Below, piece by piece: positions 52,058 to 61,766 of a stretch of DNA of 64,000 nucleotides. Each line of letters opens with the position of its first letter. Positions within the stretch are counted from its first letter, which is position 1. The position numbers and the translations under genes are program-made. Source of the DNA: Rhodanobacter sp. Root480 (GTDB lineage Bacteria > Pseudomonadota > Gammaproteobacteria > Xanthomonadales > Rhodanobacteraceae); the NCBI RefSeq assembly GCF_001426645.1, contig NZ_LMEX01000002.1, forward strand, positions 516,322-580,321, written 5' to 3'. Below the pieces are notes generated by a model that had not been told where the DNA came from, did not search any database, and saw only the letters and a program-made list of their open reading frames with translations.

Positions 52058-52846
52058 TTACGGCTTGCCCGCAAACGTCTCGTGCAGCCAGTCATGCATC
52101 AGGCGATAGCTGCGCTTGGCGATGGGCTCGTCATAGCGGCAACCGGGCGAGTTCTCGCCCACCTCGGTGAAGCAGTGCACCGCGTGGCCGATCACCACGA
52201 ACTGCCAGTCGGCCGGGCTCTGGCGCATCTCATCCATGAACGCATCGGCGGCCGGCATGGTGCCCTTGTCGTCGGCACCGTTCAGCACCAGCACGCGCGC
52301 CTTGATGTTTTTCGCCAGCGCCGGGTTGTCGGTTTCCAGCCCGCCGTGGAACGACACTACCGCCCCCACGTCGGCGCCGCTGCGGGCCAGGTCCAGCACC
52401 GCGCTACCGCCGAAACAGAAGCCGATCGCGCCCAGGCGGGCGACGTCGAGCGGTGCCGTGCCGGCTTGCGCCTTCAACTGATCGAGCGCATGGCCGATGC
52501 GCTGGCGCATCAACGCACGGTTGGTGTACACCTCCTTCACCGCGGCCTGCGCCTCGGTGAAGGAGGTGGGCCGCACCTTCTCGCCATACATGTCGGTGAG
52601 CAGGATCACGTAGTCGCTGCCGGCGATCGCCTCGGCCTTTTTCACCGCGCCATCGTTGACGCCGTACCAGTTCGGCACCATCACCAGGCCCGGGCGTTTC
52701 GCCGTGGTGGCGTCGTCGTAGATCAGCACGCTGTGGAATTTGGTGCCGTCCAAAGTCCAGTCCACGGCACGATGGACCATCTTGGCGTTGGCGGAAAACG
52801 CCGCGCCGGCAAGCACGAGCAGGCAACACAATCGAACGATGCGCAT
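52058..52846 (-). CDS. Exported dienelactone hydrolase family protein
   Basis: An alpha/beta hydrolase of 262 residues with a signal peptide (about 1-21, ending SANA), so periplasmic. The nucleophile motif GAIGFCFGGSAVLDLA uses Cys, as in dienelactone hydrolase; the Asp lies in VLNGADDKGTMP and the His in VVIGHAVHCFTEVG. N-terminal KRPGLVMVPNWYGVNDG is typical. The substrate is unknown; no aromatic pathway genes are nearby. It follows a ubiquinone hydroxylase gene by 21 bp on the same strand and is probably cotranscribed. Confidence 0.9.
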   Translation of the reverse strand: MRIVRLCCLLVLAGAAFSANAKMVHRAVDWTLDGTKFHSVLIYDDATTAKRPGLVMVPNWYGVNDGAVKKAEAIAGSDYVILLTDMYGEKVRPTSFTEAQAAVKEVYTNRALMRQRIGHALDQLKAQAGTAPLDVARLGAIGFCFGGSAVLDLARSGADVGAVVSFHGGLETDNPALAKNIKARVLVLNGADDKGTMPAADAFMDEMRQSPADWQFVVIGHAVHCFTEVGENSPGCRYDEPIAKRSYRLMHDWLHETFAGKP

Positions 52847-52867
52847 GAGATTGGCTCCGGTGGGTGG

Positions 52868-54076
52868 TTATTGCCCTGCCGCGTGTCCCGACAGCAGGCG
52901 TTTCAAGGGCGTGAGGCGATCGAGCAGGCGGACACCGGCGCCGCGTGCGGCCACCAGCGGCGACGATTGCCAGGCGTAGACCCGCGCCAGCGCGTCGAAA
53001 CCCAGCGCGTCCAGCGTGTCGGCGCTGCGGCGACGGCGGGCGTAGCGGCGCAGCACGTGCGCGGCGCCGATGTCCCGGCCCGCGGCGCGCGCGGCCAGCA
53101 GCGTGTCGCGCAGTTCGGCCACGTCGCGCAGACCCAGGTTGACGCCCTGCCCAGCCAGCGGATGCACCGCATGCGCCGCATCGCCCAGCAGCACGAAACG
53201 ATCGGCCTGGTAGCGCTCGGCCAGTTGCAGCTTCAACGGAAACGAGGCGCGCGGCGTGGTGCCGGTGACGCGGCCCAGCCGGAAATCGCTGGCCACGCCC
53301 AGGGCATCCCGGAAGGCGGCATCGTCCAGCGCCAGTACGTGTTGCGCCTGCTCCTCGGGCAGCGACCACACCAGCGAGCTGCGGCCATCGGCCAGCGGCA
53401 GCAAGGCCAGCGGACCATCGGGCAGGAAACGCTGCCATGCGGTGCTTTCGTGAGGGCGCTCGGTATGCACGTGGGCCACCACCGCGCGCTGCGCATAATC
53501 ACGACCACGCGTGCCGATGCCCGCCAGCTGGCGCAAGGGTGATGAACTGCCGTCGGCCGCCACCAGCAACGCCGCCGACAACGTTTCGCCGTTATCCAGT
53601 TGCAGCCGGACGTGATCCTCGCGCGCCTCGAAACCGTGCACCGCCGACGGACACAGCCGCCGGACGCCGGCGGCTTCCAGCGCCTGCCACAGCGTCCACT
53701 GCACCAGATTGTTCTCGACGATGAAGCCCAGTTCGCGCCGACCTTCGGCCGCCGCATCGAAATCGATCGCCGCGCCGCTGGCCGCGTCCCATACGTGCAT
53801 GTGTGCATAGGCGGATGCACGCGCGTCGCGAATGGACGGCCAGACGCCGAGATCGTCCAGCAGCGCGATCGACGACGGCGCCAGCCCGACCACGCGCAGA
53901 TCCACCTCGTCCTGCGGCTGCCACGGCGTCGGCGCACGCGCTTCCAGCAACACTGTGTCGAAGCCCGCGCGCGCCAGCGCCAGCGCGGTGGCGGCGCCAA
54001 CCATGCCGCCACCGACCACGGCAACGTCAGGCATCGCAGCGCGCCGGCGCGGCATTTCCCGCAAGGGACGGTTCAT
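52868..54076 (-). CDS. UbiH/UbiF/VisC-family FAD monooxygenase
   Basis: A flavoprotein hydroxylase of 402 residues that would oxygenate the ubiquinone ring. The FAD site GxGxxG appears as VVGGGMVGAATALALARAGF, the middle motif as VAADGSSSPLRQLAG, and the C-terminal motif as LGDAAHAVHPLAGQGVNLGL, the UbiF/UbiI type. Whether it is C5 or C6 hydroxylase is open. ATG 54076 overlaps the ubiH stop (ATGA); an alternative start at MPDVAVVGG would drop 14 residues. Confidence 0.9.
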   Translation of the reverse strand: MNRPLREMPRRRAAMPDVAVVGGGMVGAATALALARAGFDTVLLEARAPTPWQPQDEVDLRVVGLAPSSIALLDDLGVWPSIRDARASAYAHMHVWDAASGAAIDFDAAAEGRRELGFIVENNLVQWTLWQALEAAGVRRLCPSAVHGFEAREDHVRLQLDNGETLSAALLVAADGSSSPLRQLAGIGTRGRDYAQRAVVAHVHTERPHESTAWQRFLPDGPLALLPLADGRSSLVWSLPEEQAQHVLALDDAAFRDALGVASDFRLGRVTGTTPRASFPLKLQLAERYQADRFVLLGDAAHAVHPLAGQGVNLGLRDVAELRDTLLAARAAGRDIGAAHVLRRYARRRRSADTLDALGFDALARVYAWQSSPLVAARGAGVRLLDRLTPLKRLLSGHAAGQ

Positions 54077-55302
54077 GGCAAGCGCTCCAGCACGGCCAGC
54101 GGCGGCTCGCCGCGAAAGCCCATGCCGCGCCGCGCCAGCGCGCGTTGCAAGGGCGGCACCCGATCGCAGGCCAGCAGCGCCAGCGAGCGCAACGGTCCCA
54201 ACAGGGGCTGCGGCAGGCAGGCAAGCTGCACCAAGCCATGGCTCATGGCCATGGTGCCTTCGCGATCCGCCGCACGCCGCGCCGCATAGCCTCGCAGCAG
54301 GTCGGCGGCGCCCGGATCGCTGGCGTTGGCCAGCAACTCGGACAGCGTCAGCGCATCGCGCAGGCCGAGGTTGAAGCCCTGCGCGCCGATCGGATGGATG
54401 GTCTGCGCCGCGTTGCCGACCAGTACCGCGCGCGGGCCGATCACCTGCTGCGCGGCAATGCGGTGGATGGCATAGGGATGCCGCCGGCCCGGCCGGCCCA
54501 GGCGACCCAGCCGCCAGCCGAAACGCTGCTGCGCCAGCGCGATGAAGTGCTCGTCGTCCATCGTCGCCACCGCCTCGGCCTGCGCGGCAGGCACGGTAAG
54601 CACCAATCCGCAGCGACGCTCGGCCAGCGGCAGCAGCGCCACCGGGCCGTCATCGGCGAAGCGCTCGTAGGCGCGGCCGGCGTGGTCGCGCTCCGGTGTG
54701 ACGGTGCTGACAAACAGGGTCTGTTGGTAGTCGTGCCGTTCCGCATCGATGCCCAGTTGCGTGCGCACGAACGATTCGCTGCCATCAGCGCCCACCAGCA
54801 GCGCCGCATCGACGTGACGCACGCCATCGGCGGTGACGATGCCGGCACGCCAGCCATCCTCCAGCGGCTGCAAGGTCTGCAAAGTGGCCGGCGCCAGGCG
54901 CGTGAGATGGGTGCATTCGTCCAGCCGCCGCAACAAGGCGGTGCCCAGTTCGCGCGCTGGCAAGGTCCAGCCCAGCGCGTCCACGTCATGCCGCGCCGCG
55001 TCGATGCGCGCGCTGCCGAACTCGCCCGCGCGGCTCACATGGATATGCCGGATCGGCGTGGCGCGCGCGGCGGCATGGCGCCATACGCCGATGGCCTCCA
55101 GGCCGTTGACGGTGGCGCGCGCCAGCGCCAGGTTGCGCTCGTCGTAGCTGGGCTGCTGGTCGGCGCGCGGTGCGGCGGTTTCCACCAGGGTGGCGGCGAT
55201 GCCGGCCGCGTCCAGCGCAATGGCCAGGCTGGCGCCGACCAGGCCGCCGCCCACGATCAGCACGCCGGAGTTCGAGTGGGGGAAAGGCAGCGGTGCGTTC
55301 AT
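54073..55302 (-). CDS. ubiH: 2-octaprenyl-6-methoxyphenol hydroxylase
   Basis: FAD-dependent hydroxylase of 409 residues in ubiquinone synthesis. The N-terminal dinucleotide fold reads LIVGGGLVGASLAIALDAAG and the middle motif VGADGSESFVRTQLGI. The C-terminal GNAAQTIHPIGAQGFNLGLR uses GNAAQT, the form found in UbiH rather than GDAAHT of its paralogues. ATG 55302 precedes MNAPLPFPHSN; earlier codons are not needed. It is the first gene of ubiH, second hydroxylase, dienelactone hydrolase. Confidence 0.9.
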   Translation of the reverse strand: MNAPLPFPHSNSGVLIVGGGLVGASLAIALDAAGIAATLVETAAPRADQQPSYDERNLALARATVNGLEAIGVWRHAAARATPIRHIHVSRAGEFGSARIDAARHDVDALGWTLPARELGTALLRRLDECTHLTRLAPATLQTLQPLEDGWRAGIVTADGVRHVDAALLVGADGSESFVRTQLGIDAERHDYQQTLFVSTVTPERDHAGRAYERFADDGPVALLPLAERRCGLVLTVPAAQAEAVATMDDEHFIALAQQRFGWRLGRLGRPGRRHPYAIHRIAAQQVIGPRAVLVGNAAQTIHPIGAQGFNLGLRDALTLSELLANASDPGAADLLRGYAARRAADREGTMAMSHGLVQLACLPQPLLGPLRSLALLACDRVPPLQRALARRGMGFRGEPPLAVLERLP

Positions 55303-55384
55303 CCGCCGATGATACCCGCGGCTCTCGTCGCGGCCACATTGGGCTAAACTGCGCATCTCTCACCGCCGCACATGGAGCCTCCGC

Positions 55385-55990
55385 ATGCCCAAGACATCAA
55401 CCCAGCGCCTGGGCATTTTCGTGGCTCTCGCCGTGGTGATGGCCGCCACCCGCATGCATCACTCGATCCTGCATCACTTCGATGCGCTGCCGGACGCGTC
55501 GTGGGGCATCTTCTTCCTGGCCGGCTTCTGGCTGCGCGGGGCGGGCCGCTGGGCGTTCCCGTTGTTGATGGCCGAAGCGGTGCTGATCGATTACCTGGTG
55601 ATTTCCGGCCAGGGCCTGGATTTCTGGAGTCATTACTGCGTATCACCGGCGTACCTCGCCCTGCTGCCCGCCTACTTCAGCCTGTGGATGGGCGGCAGCC
55701 TGCTGGCGCGTTACCAGGTGGGCCTGCGGTTGCAGACGCTGGGCATGGCGGCGGCGGCCTTTCTGGCGAGCTGGGCCGTCTGCTACCTGCTGTCCAACGG
55801 CAGTTTCTACTGGCTGAGCGACAGCGTGCCGCTGCCCCGCAGCATGGCGGCGTGGTCGGCCAACATGGCGGACTGGTACCTGCCATTCCTGCAGACCACG
55901 GCCTTGTACGTGGGCATCGGCGCCGTGCTGCATGTGCTGGCGACGCAGGTGTCGCGCGCACTGAGCGGCGCGGCTCACTCGTCCCGCTGA
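55385..55990 (+). CDS. Integral membrane protein next to cobalamin adenosyltransferase
   Basis: A 201-residue protein with about six hydrophobic segments (LGIFVALAVVMAAT, ASWGIFFLAGFWLRG, WAFPLLMAEAVLIDYLVI, PAYLALLPAYFSLWMGGSLL, LGMAAAAFLASWAVCYLLS, LQTTALYVGIGAVLHVLATQ). His-rich TRMHHSILHHFDALPDAS near the start may bind a metal. I cannot assign a named family from memory. The stop lies 6 bp before a PduO-type adenosyltransferase start, so a part in cobalt or cobalamin uptake is a fair guess, no more. Confidence 0.75.
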   Translation: MPKTSTQRLGIFVALAVVMAATRMHHSILHHFDALPDASWGIFFLAGFWLRGAGRWAFPLLMAEAVLIDYLVISGQGLDFWSHYCVSPAYLALLPAYFSLWMGGSLLARYQVGLRLQTLGMAAAAFLASWAVCYLLSNGSFYWLSDSVPLPRSMAAWSANMADWYLPFLQTTALYVGIGAVLHVLATQVSRALSGAAHSSR

Positions 55991-55996
55991 TCGGCG

Positions 55997-56572
55997 ATGG
56001 GCAACCGGCTGTCGCGGATCTACACCCGGACCGGCGATGACGGCAGCACCGGGCTGGGCGATGGCTCGCGGGTGGGCAAGGATTCGCTGCGCGTCACCGC
56101 CTACGGCACCGTCGACGAGCTCAACAGCACGATCGGCATGGTGCTGGCCACCGATGGCGTGCCGGATGACGTGCGCGAGGTCCTGACCCAGGTGCAGCAC
56201 GACCTGTTCGACCTGGGCGGCGAGCTGTGCATTCCCGGCATGGCCACGGTGCAGGACAGCGATATCGCGCGGCTGGAATCGACCCTCGACGACCTCAACG
56301 AACCGCTGCCGCCATTGAAGGAATTCATCCTGCCGGGCGGCGGCATGGCGGCCGCCTGCGGCCACCTGGCGCGCACGGTCTGCCGCCGCGCCGAACGCGA
56401 AGTGGTGGCACTGGCACGCGCGGAAGACATCCGCGCGCAGCCGCAGCGCTATCTGAACCGGCTGTCCGACCTGCTGTTCGTGATCTGCCGCGTGCTGGCG
56501 CGCGCCAGCGGTCACGGCGAAGTGCTGTGGCAGCACGAACGCCGGCGGAAGCCCAAACCCGCCGCGGAATAG
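55997..56572 (+). CDS. PduO-type cob(I)alamin adenosyltransferase
   Basis: Transfers the adenosyl group of ATP to cob(I)alamin to give coenzyme B12. The 191-residue five-helix bundle shows IYTRTGDDGSTGLGDGSRVG (ATP-binding N-terminus), AYGTVDELNSTIG, the FILPGGG loop, CRRAEREVVALAR and YLNRLSDLLFVICR. These identify the PduO type rather than CobA/CobO. It follows the membrane protein by 6 bp and precedes the deacetylase by 8 bp. Confidence 0.95.
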   Translation: MGNRLSRIYTRTGDDGSTGLGDGSRVGKDSLRVTAYGTVDELNSTIGMVLATDGVPDDVREVLTQVQHDLFDLGGELCIPGMATVQDSDIARLESTLDDLNEPLPPLKEFILPGGGMAAACGHLARTVCRRAEREVVALARAEDIRAQPQRYLNRLSDLLFVICRVLARASGHGEVLWQHERRRKPKPAAE

Positions 56573-56580
56573 ACCGCCGG

Positions 56581-57501
56581 ATGATGCGGCTCTACACCCA
56601 CGCCGATTGTCTGCAGCACGCTGGCGGCCTCGATCACGCCGAACGCCCGGCCCGCCTGCGCGCCGTGCTGCAGGCGCTGGATCACGACCGCTTCGCGGCA
56701 CTCGACCGCATCGAGGCGCCGCGCGCCAGCCGCGAACAGTTGTTGCGCGTGCACAGCGCCACTCACGTCGACCGCATCCTGGCCCATGCCGGCGACAGCG
56801 AGTTGCATGCACTGGATGAAGACACCTGGATCGGGCCCGGCTCGGTCGAGGCGGCACTGCGCGCCGCCGGCGCCGTGGCGGCGGCGGTCGATGCGGTGAT
56901 CGGCGGGCAGTGCGAGGCTGCGTTCTGCGCAGTGCGTCCGCCGGGCCACCATGCCACCCGCGATGAGGCGATGGGGTTTTGCCTGTTCAACAACCTGGCC
57001 GTGGGCGCGGCCCAGGCGTCCGCCGTGCACGGCTTGAAGCGGGTGGCGATCGCCGACTTCGACGTCCACCACGGCAACGGCACCCAGGCCATCTTCGAGC
57101 GCGAACCGCGCGTGCTGTTCCTGTCCAGCCATCAGTCACCGCTGTATCCCTCCAGCGGTGCCGAGGACGAATGCGGGGTGGGCAATATCGTCAACGGCAC
57201 GCTGTCGCCCGGTGCCGGCTCGCTGGAGTTCCGCGAGCTGTGGACGCACCGGCTGCTGCCGCGGCTGCACGCGTTCAAGCCGCAACTGGTGCTGGTGTCG
57301 GCGGGTTTCGACGCGCACCGGCAGGACCCGTTGGCCGATCTCCGGCTGGGCCAGGAAGACTACGCCTGGATCACCGATCAACTGCAGGCGCTGGCCCGGC
57401 GCCATGCCGGCGGGCGGCTGGTCTCCACGCTGGAAGGCGGCTACGACCTCGGCGCCCTGGCCGCCAGCGTCAGCGCCCATGTCGGCGCGCTGATGGCGTG
57501 A
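56581..57501 (+). CDS. Histone-deacetylase-family (acetylpolyamine/acetoin) hydrolase
   Basis: Zinc amidohydrolase of 306 residues of the HDAC superfamily. The motifs RPPGHHATRDEAMGFC, ADFDVHHGNGTQAIF, SAGFDAHRQDP and LEGGYDLGALA supply the His pair, zinc ligands and C-terminal Tyr. Bacterial members act on acetylpolyamines, acetoin or unknown amides. ATG 56581 (or the next ATG, 56584) starts 8 bp after the adenosyltransferase stop, so it is in the same operon, without obvious pathway logic. Confidence 0.93.
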   Translation: MMRLYTHADCLQHAGGLDHAERPARLRAVLQALDHDRFAALDRIEAPRASREQLLRVHSATHVDRILAHAGDSELHALDEDTWIGPGSVEAALRAAGAVAAAVDAVIGGQCEAAFCAVRPPGHHATRDEAMGFCLFNNLAVGAAQASAVHGLKRVAIADFDVHHGNGTQAIFEREPRVLFLSSHQSPLYPSSGAEDECGVGNIVNGTLSPGAGSLEFRELWTHRLLPRLHAFKPQLVLVSAGFDAHRQDPLADLRLGQEDYAWITDQLQALARRHAGGRLVSTLEGGYDLGALAASVSAHVGALMA

Positions 57502-57526
57502 CGGGAACCGCCGAGACCTTCGGCCA

Positions 57527-57925
57527 TCAGGCCGGCTTGAAATCCAGCGCCATCGAGTTGATGCAGTAGCGCAGCCCGGTCGGTGGCGGGCCATCGGGGA
57601 AGACGTGGCCCAGGTGCGAATCGCAGCGCGCGCACACGACTTCGGTGCGGTGCATGCCGTGACTGTCGTCGTCCAGCTCGGCCACCGCTGTCGGCGCGAT
57701 CGGCTGGAAATAGCTGGGCCAGCCGCAGCCGGACCGGAACTTGCTGTCCGAACCGAACAGCTCGGCCTGGCAAGCCGCGCAAACATAGGTGCCCGCGGCA
57801 TCATGCTCATAGAATTTGCCACTGAACGGCGCCTCGGTCGCCGAACAGCGACAGGTGGCATATTGCTCGGGGCTCAATTGCGCCCGCCATTCGGCGTCCG
57901 ACTTGGTGATTTTCTGCTCGGCCAT
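57527..57925 (-). CDS. msrB: Peptide-methionine (R)-S-oxide reductase
   Basis: Repairs oxidised methionine (R-sulfoxide). The 132-residue protein has the zinc-binding pairs CAAC and CARC, the conserved [10 protein letters not shown] and [20 protein letters not shown], whose Cys (RYCIN) is catalytic. [13 protein letters not shown] in the N-terminal part has two extra Cys where many MsrB proteins have none, and one could be the resolving Cys. ATG 57925 starts [13 protein letters not shown]; the upstream open frame is the lptD promoter side. It converges on the deacetylase gene. Confidence 0.96.
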   Translation of the reverse strand: MAEQKITKSDAEWRAQLSPEQYATCRCSATEAPFSGKFYEHDAAGTYVCAACQAELFGSDSKFRSGCGWPSYFQPIAPTAVAELDDDSHGMHRTEVVCARCDSHLGHVFPDGPPPTGLRYCINSMALDFKPA

Positions 57926-58019
57926 GCTGAATCCTCGCTCGGTTTCGGAAGTACCCGCCTGCCGTACATGGGGTCTTTCTGCTAGCTTAACGAGCCTTCG
58001 AAGTCGGCAGAATCCCATT

Positions 58020-60398
58020 GTGACGCGCAAGCTACCCCCACGACGCCTGCTGGCCGTTGCCGCCGCACTCGCCCTGATCGGCCATCAGGCCAAGGCGGAA
58101 ACCGCGCAGCCGGGCCGCACCACCACGGAAGACACGGATACGGCATGTCCGCTGGGCACCTTCCATTGCCCGCCCAAGCCGCCCAGCTACGCGATGTGCC
58201 GGCCCAACGCGATGCTCGATTTCTACGACCCCGCGCTGAGCCGTGACCCGAGCCTGCGCGAAACCAGCCCCACCAGCGTGCTGGCGCAGCACGTGGACAG
58301 CTCCGACCAGTCGGTCTACCACCTTTCCGGCGACGTGAAACTCGACCGCGCCGACCAGAAGCTGCAGGCCGACAGCCTCGATTACAACAACGTCAGCACC
58401 GATTACGACGCCCGCGGCAACGTGCGCTACCAGGAAGCCGGCCAGCTGCTGTCGGCCAGCCACATGCAGGGCAACACCAACGCCAGCCACGGCATCGCCC
58501 ATGACGTGAGCTATCAGATGCTGGACGCACGCGGCAACGGCGTCGCCGAGCAGGGCCAGATGTTCGACGCCCAGCGCACCCGCTATACCCGCGCCACCTA
58601 TTCCACCTGCGACGTGGGCCACCACGTGTGGGAATTCCGCGCCAAGTCGATTGCCATCGACAAGACCACCGGCGTGGGCGTGGCGCGCAACGCCACCATG
58701 CGCCTGGGCAAGGTGCCGTTCCTGTACCTGCCGTACATTTCCTTTCCGGTGAACGACCAGCGCAAGAGCGGCTTCCTGTACCCGGTTTTCGGCAAGAGCA
58801 GCCGCGGCGGTTTCGAGCTGAGCACGCCGTATTACCTGAACCTGGCGCCGAACTACGACGCCACCCTGGACCCGCGCATCTACACCGCGCGCGGCCCGAT
58901 GCTGGGCGGTGAATTCCGGTATCTGTTCCCGCGCACCCGCGGCCAATTCAACGTGCAGTACGTGCCGGACGATCGCGGTGAGCGGGTTGGTCTCGAAGAT
59001 ACCAAGGACACGGAACGTTACCTGGTCAACTTCAGCAACGTCACCAGGCTGTGGGGGAGCTGGAATCTGATCAGCTCGATCAACCGGGCCTCGGACAGCG
59101 GCTACTACTACGACTACGGCGAAGACCTGGCGACCACCGGCGCCGTGGTGCGCACGCTCAGTTCCAACGTGGCCGTGCGCGGAGCGGGAAAGTGGTGGAG
59201 TGCGGCCGTGGGCGCCACCGTCTATCAGAACGTAAACCCGTTCGTGACCGACGCGTCGCTGCAGTACCGGCAACTTCCCTACGCAACCTTTTCGATGGAT
59301 GTGCCGCTGACGCCATGGCTTGAATTCGGCATGGATACGCAAGCCGTCGCGTTCCGCAAGCCCGGCTACATCGAGGGCGAGCGCGAGGATCTGTACCCCT
59401 ACCTGGCCGCCTATTTTGGTACACCCGCGTGGTTCGTGCGGCCGAAGGTGGCGTACCGGTATACCGCCTACCAGCTTGACGGCGACTTCCAGAAATACGG
59501 AGGCTCACGCGGAGCCCTTCTGGGCGCGGGCGGGGTTTCGCAGTTCACCGAGCAATCGCCCACCCGTGCGTTGCCCATCGTCAGCGTCGACAGCGGGCTG
59601 GTGTTCGATCGCAGCACGTCGCTGTTTGGCAGCAGCTACACCCAGACGCTGGAACCGCGGCTGTATTACCTGTACGTGCCCTACCGCAACCAGAACAACC
59701 TGCCGGTGTTCGATACCAGGCTGATGTCGTTCGACTATTGGCAGCTGTTTTCGCCGAACCAGTTTTCAGGCGCCGACCGGCAGATGGACGCCAACAACCT
59801 CACCGCTGCACTGACCAGCCGGCTGCTGGACGAGAACGGCGTGGAGCGGATGTCGGTCAGCCTGGGGCAGATCCACTATTTCTCGCCGCAGCGTGTGGTC
59901 GGAAACGACTGGGTGCACTCGGCCTACGTGGCCCAGTTCGGCCTGCAGCTGAGCGACCGCTGGCGGTTGAACAGCAGCTACCAATGGAGCCCGAATACCC
60001 GGATGACCGAAATGGGCTCGTTTGAGTTGCAGCGCCGCGTTGGCGACGACGGCATCCTCAACGTGTCCTACCACTATCGCCGCAACCTGCTGGAACAATA
60101 TGGCGTTTCGGGGGTCTACCCACTCTCCGACCGCTGGCGGCTGGTGGGCGCGGTGGCGTGGTCGGTGCCCGATGGCCATTCGGTGGAAGCCGCGGCCGGC
60201 GTGCAGTACGACAGTTGCTGCGTGGCGTTGCGGCTGGTTGAACGCAATTACGTGAAGCAGAGTGGCTACGGCCACCCTGCCGGCAGCGGCAACCAGCGCG
60301 ACAACGCGATCATGTTCGAAATCGTCTTCAAGGGCCTCGGCTCATCCGGCCATCAGATCGACTCGCTCTTGCAGCGTGATATTCTCGGCTATCAATAA
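58020..60398 (+). CDS. lptD: LPS-assembly protein LptD
   Basis: Outer-membrane translocon that places lipopolysaccharide on the cell surface with LptE. The 792-residue protein has a signal peptide (about 1-26, ending HQAKAE), an N-terminal OstA-like jellyroll ([38 protein letters not shown]) and a large beta barrel ([20 protein letters not shown]). The barrel C-terminus has the adjacent Cys pair [15 protein letters not shown], which forms disulfides with N-terminal Cys residues ([10 protein letters not shown]). GTG 58020 was chosen because it sits just before the basic start TRKLPPRR. First gene of lptD-surA-pdxA-rsmA-apaG. Confidence 0.96.
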   Translation: MTRKLPPRRLLAVAAALALIGHQAKAETAQPGRTTTEDTDTACPLGTFHCPPKPPSYAMCRPNAMLDFYDPALSRDPSLRETSPTSVLAQHVDSSDQSVYHLSGDVKLDRADQKLQADSLDYNNVSTDYDARGNVRYQEAGQLLSASHMQGNTNASHGIAHDVSYQMLDARGNGVAEQGQMFDAQRTRYTRATYSTCDVGHHVWEFRAKSIAIDKTTGVGVARNATMRLGKVPFLYLPYISFPVNDQRKSGFLYPVFGKSSRGGFELSTPYYLNLAPNYDATLDPRIYTARGPMLGGEFRYLFPRTRGQFNVQYVPDDRGERVGLEDTKDTERYLVNFSNVTRLWGSWNLISSINRASDSGYYYDYGEDLATTGAVVRTLSSNVAVRGAGKWWSAAVGATVYQNVNPFVTDASLQYRQLPYATFSMDVPLTPWLEFGMDTQAVAFRKPGYIEGEREDLYPYLAAYFGTPAWFVRPKVAYRYTAYQLDGDFQKYGGSRGALLGAGGVSQFTEQSPTRALPIVSVDSGLVFDRSTSLFGSSYTQTLEPRLYYLYVPYRNQNNLPVFDTRLMSFDYWQLFSPNQFSGADRQMDANNLTAALTSRLLDENGVERMSVSLGQIHYFSPQRVVGNDWVHSAYVAQFGLQLSDRWRLNSSYQWSPNTRMTEMGSFELQRRVGDDGILNVSYHYRRNLLEQYGVSGVYPLSDRWRLVGAVAWSVPDGHSVEAAAGVQYDSCCVALRLVERNYVKQSGYGHPAGSGNQRDNAIMFEIVFKGLGSSGHQIDSLLQRDILGYQ

Positions 60399-60421
60399 TC
60401 GCATTACGCGGGCTTTCATCG

Positions 60422-61756
60422 ATGAAGCAACTCCTCGTCTCCCTGCTGCTCGCCCTGGCGATCGCGCTCCCGGCCCATGCCCAGTTGCTGGCGCCTGCTG
60501 CACCGGCCAGCCAGCCGCTGGATCGCATCGTGGCGGTGGTGGACGAGGATGTGGTCCTGCAGAGCGAGCTGGACCAGGCCGTGGCCTCGGTACAGCAGCA
60601 GTACGCGGCCCATCCCGAACAACTGCCGCCGCAGCAAGTTCTGCAGAAACAGGTGTTGAATCGCCTGGTACTGATGAAACTGCAGATCGCGAAGGCACAC
60701 GAACAGGGCATCCGCGTATCCGATGCCGACGTCGACCAGGCCGTTGCCGCCGTGGCAGCGCAGAACAGGATCACGCCGGAACAACTGCGCATGGAAGTGG
60801 AGCGCAGCGGCGACAGCTATGCAGCGTTCCGCAGCCAGCTGAGTGATCAGCTGATGGTGCAGCGCCTGCGCCAGAGCGTGGTGCAGAGTGCGGTCACGGT
60901 CACCGACAGCGAGATCAACAACCTGCTGAGCAGCCCCACCTACAAGGCCGGTGAAGTCCATCTGGCCCACATCCAGATCAGCATCCCCGGCGGCGCCGAC
61001 GCGGCGGCCATCCAGGCCAGCGCGCAGAAAGCGCAGCAGGCGCTCGATGCCATCAAGGGCGGGATGGATTTCAACGCCGCGGCGATCCGCTACTCCGATG
61101 CCCCCGATGCGCTCGATGGCGGCGACCTGGGCTGGCGCAAGCTCGACGAGATCCCGCCTGCATTCGCCGAAACGCTGGCGCCCATGAAGCCCGGCGACGT
61201 CAGCAATGCACTGCGAGGCCCCACCGGCTTCCACATCCTCAAGCTGATCGGTCAACGTGAGCCGAGCAAGCAGATCGTCACCGAGTTCCACGCACGACAG
61301 ATCCTGATCAAGCCCAGCGAACTGATGACGCCGGCCCAGGCCGAGCAGAAAGCCCGCGATCTGTACGACCGCATCGTCAACAAGCATGAGGACTTCGCCA
61401 AGCTGGCGAAGGAAGATTCCGACGACGACACCACCGCCAATGCCGGCGGCGACATGGACTGGTTCCCGCAGAAGGCCTGGGGCGCGACCATTGCCGCGCA
61501 GCTGGGCAACCTGAAAGACGGTGAAGTGTCCCAACCGTTCCAGAGCGAAGCGGGCTGGCACATCCTGGAGCGTCTTGGCACGCGCCAGAGCGACCAGACC
61601 GTCGAACTCGAGCGCAACGAGGCCCGCCAGGCCATCGGCAACCGCAAGGCCGAGCAGGCCTACGACGACTATCTGCGCGATATCCGCTCCAATGCCTACG
61701 TGCACGTCGTCGTGCCCGAGTTGCGCGACGCCGACACCGACAGCGCTTCCTCGTAA
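60422..61756 (+). CDS. surA: Periplasmic chaperone / peptidyl-prolyl isomerase SurA
   Basis: Delivers unfolded outer-membrane proteins to BAM. The 444-residue product has a signal peptide (MKQLLVSLLLALAIALPAHA), a SurA N-domain (LDRIVAVVDEDVVLQSELDQ) and two parvulin domains at about 175-280 (AALDGGDLGWRKLDEIP-like region) and 285-390 (HARQILIKPSELMTPAQAEQ, GGDMDWFPQKAWG). It lies 23 bp after lptD, whose folding depends on SurA, and 10 bp before pdxA. Confidence 0.96.
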   Translation: MKQLLVSLLLALAIALPAHAQLLAPAAPASQPLDRIVAVVDEDVVLQSELDQAVASVQQQYAAHPEQLPPQQVLQKQVLNRLVLMKLQIAKAHEQGIRVSDADVDQAVAAVAAQNRITPEQLRMEVERSGDSYAAFRSQLSDQLMVQRLRQSVVQSAVTVTDSEINNLLSSPTYKAGEVHLAHIQISIPGGADAAAIQASAQKAQQALDAIKGGMDFNAAAIRYSDAPDALDGGDLGWRKLDEIPPAFAETLAPMKPGDVSNALRGPTGFHILKLIGQREPSKQIVTEFHARQILIKPSELMTPAQAEQKARDLYDRIVNKHEDFAKLAKEDSDDDTTANAGGDMDWFPQKAWGATIAAQLGNLKDGEVSQPFQSEAGWHILERLGTRQSDQTVELERNEARQAIGNRKAEQAYDDYLRDIRSNAYVHVVVPELRDADTDSASS

Positions 61757-61766
61757 TACCCGCAGC

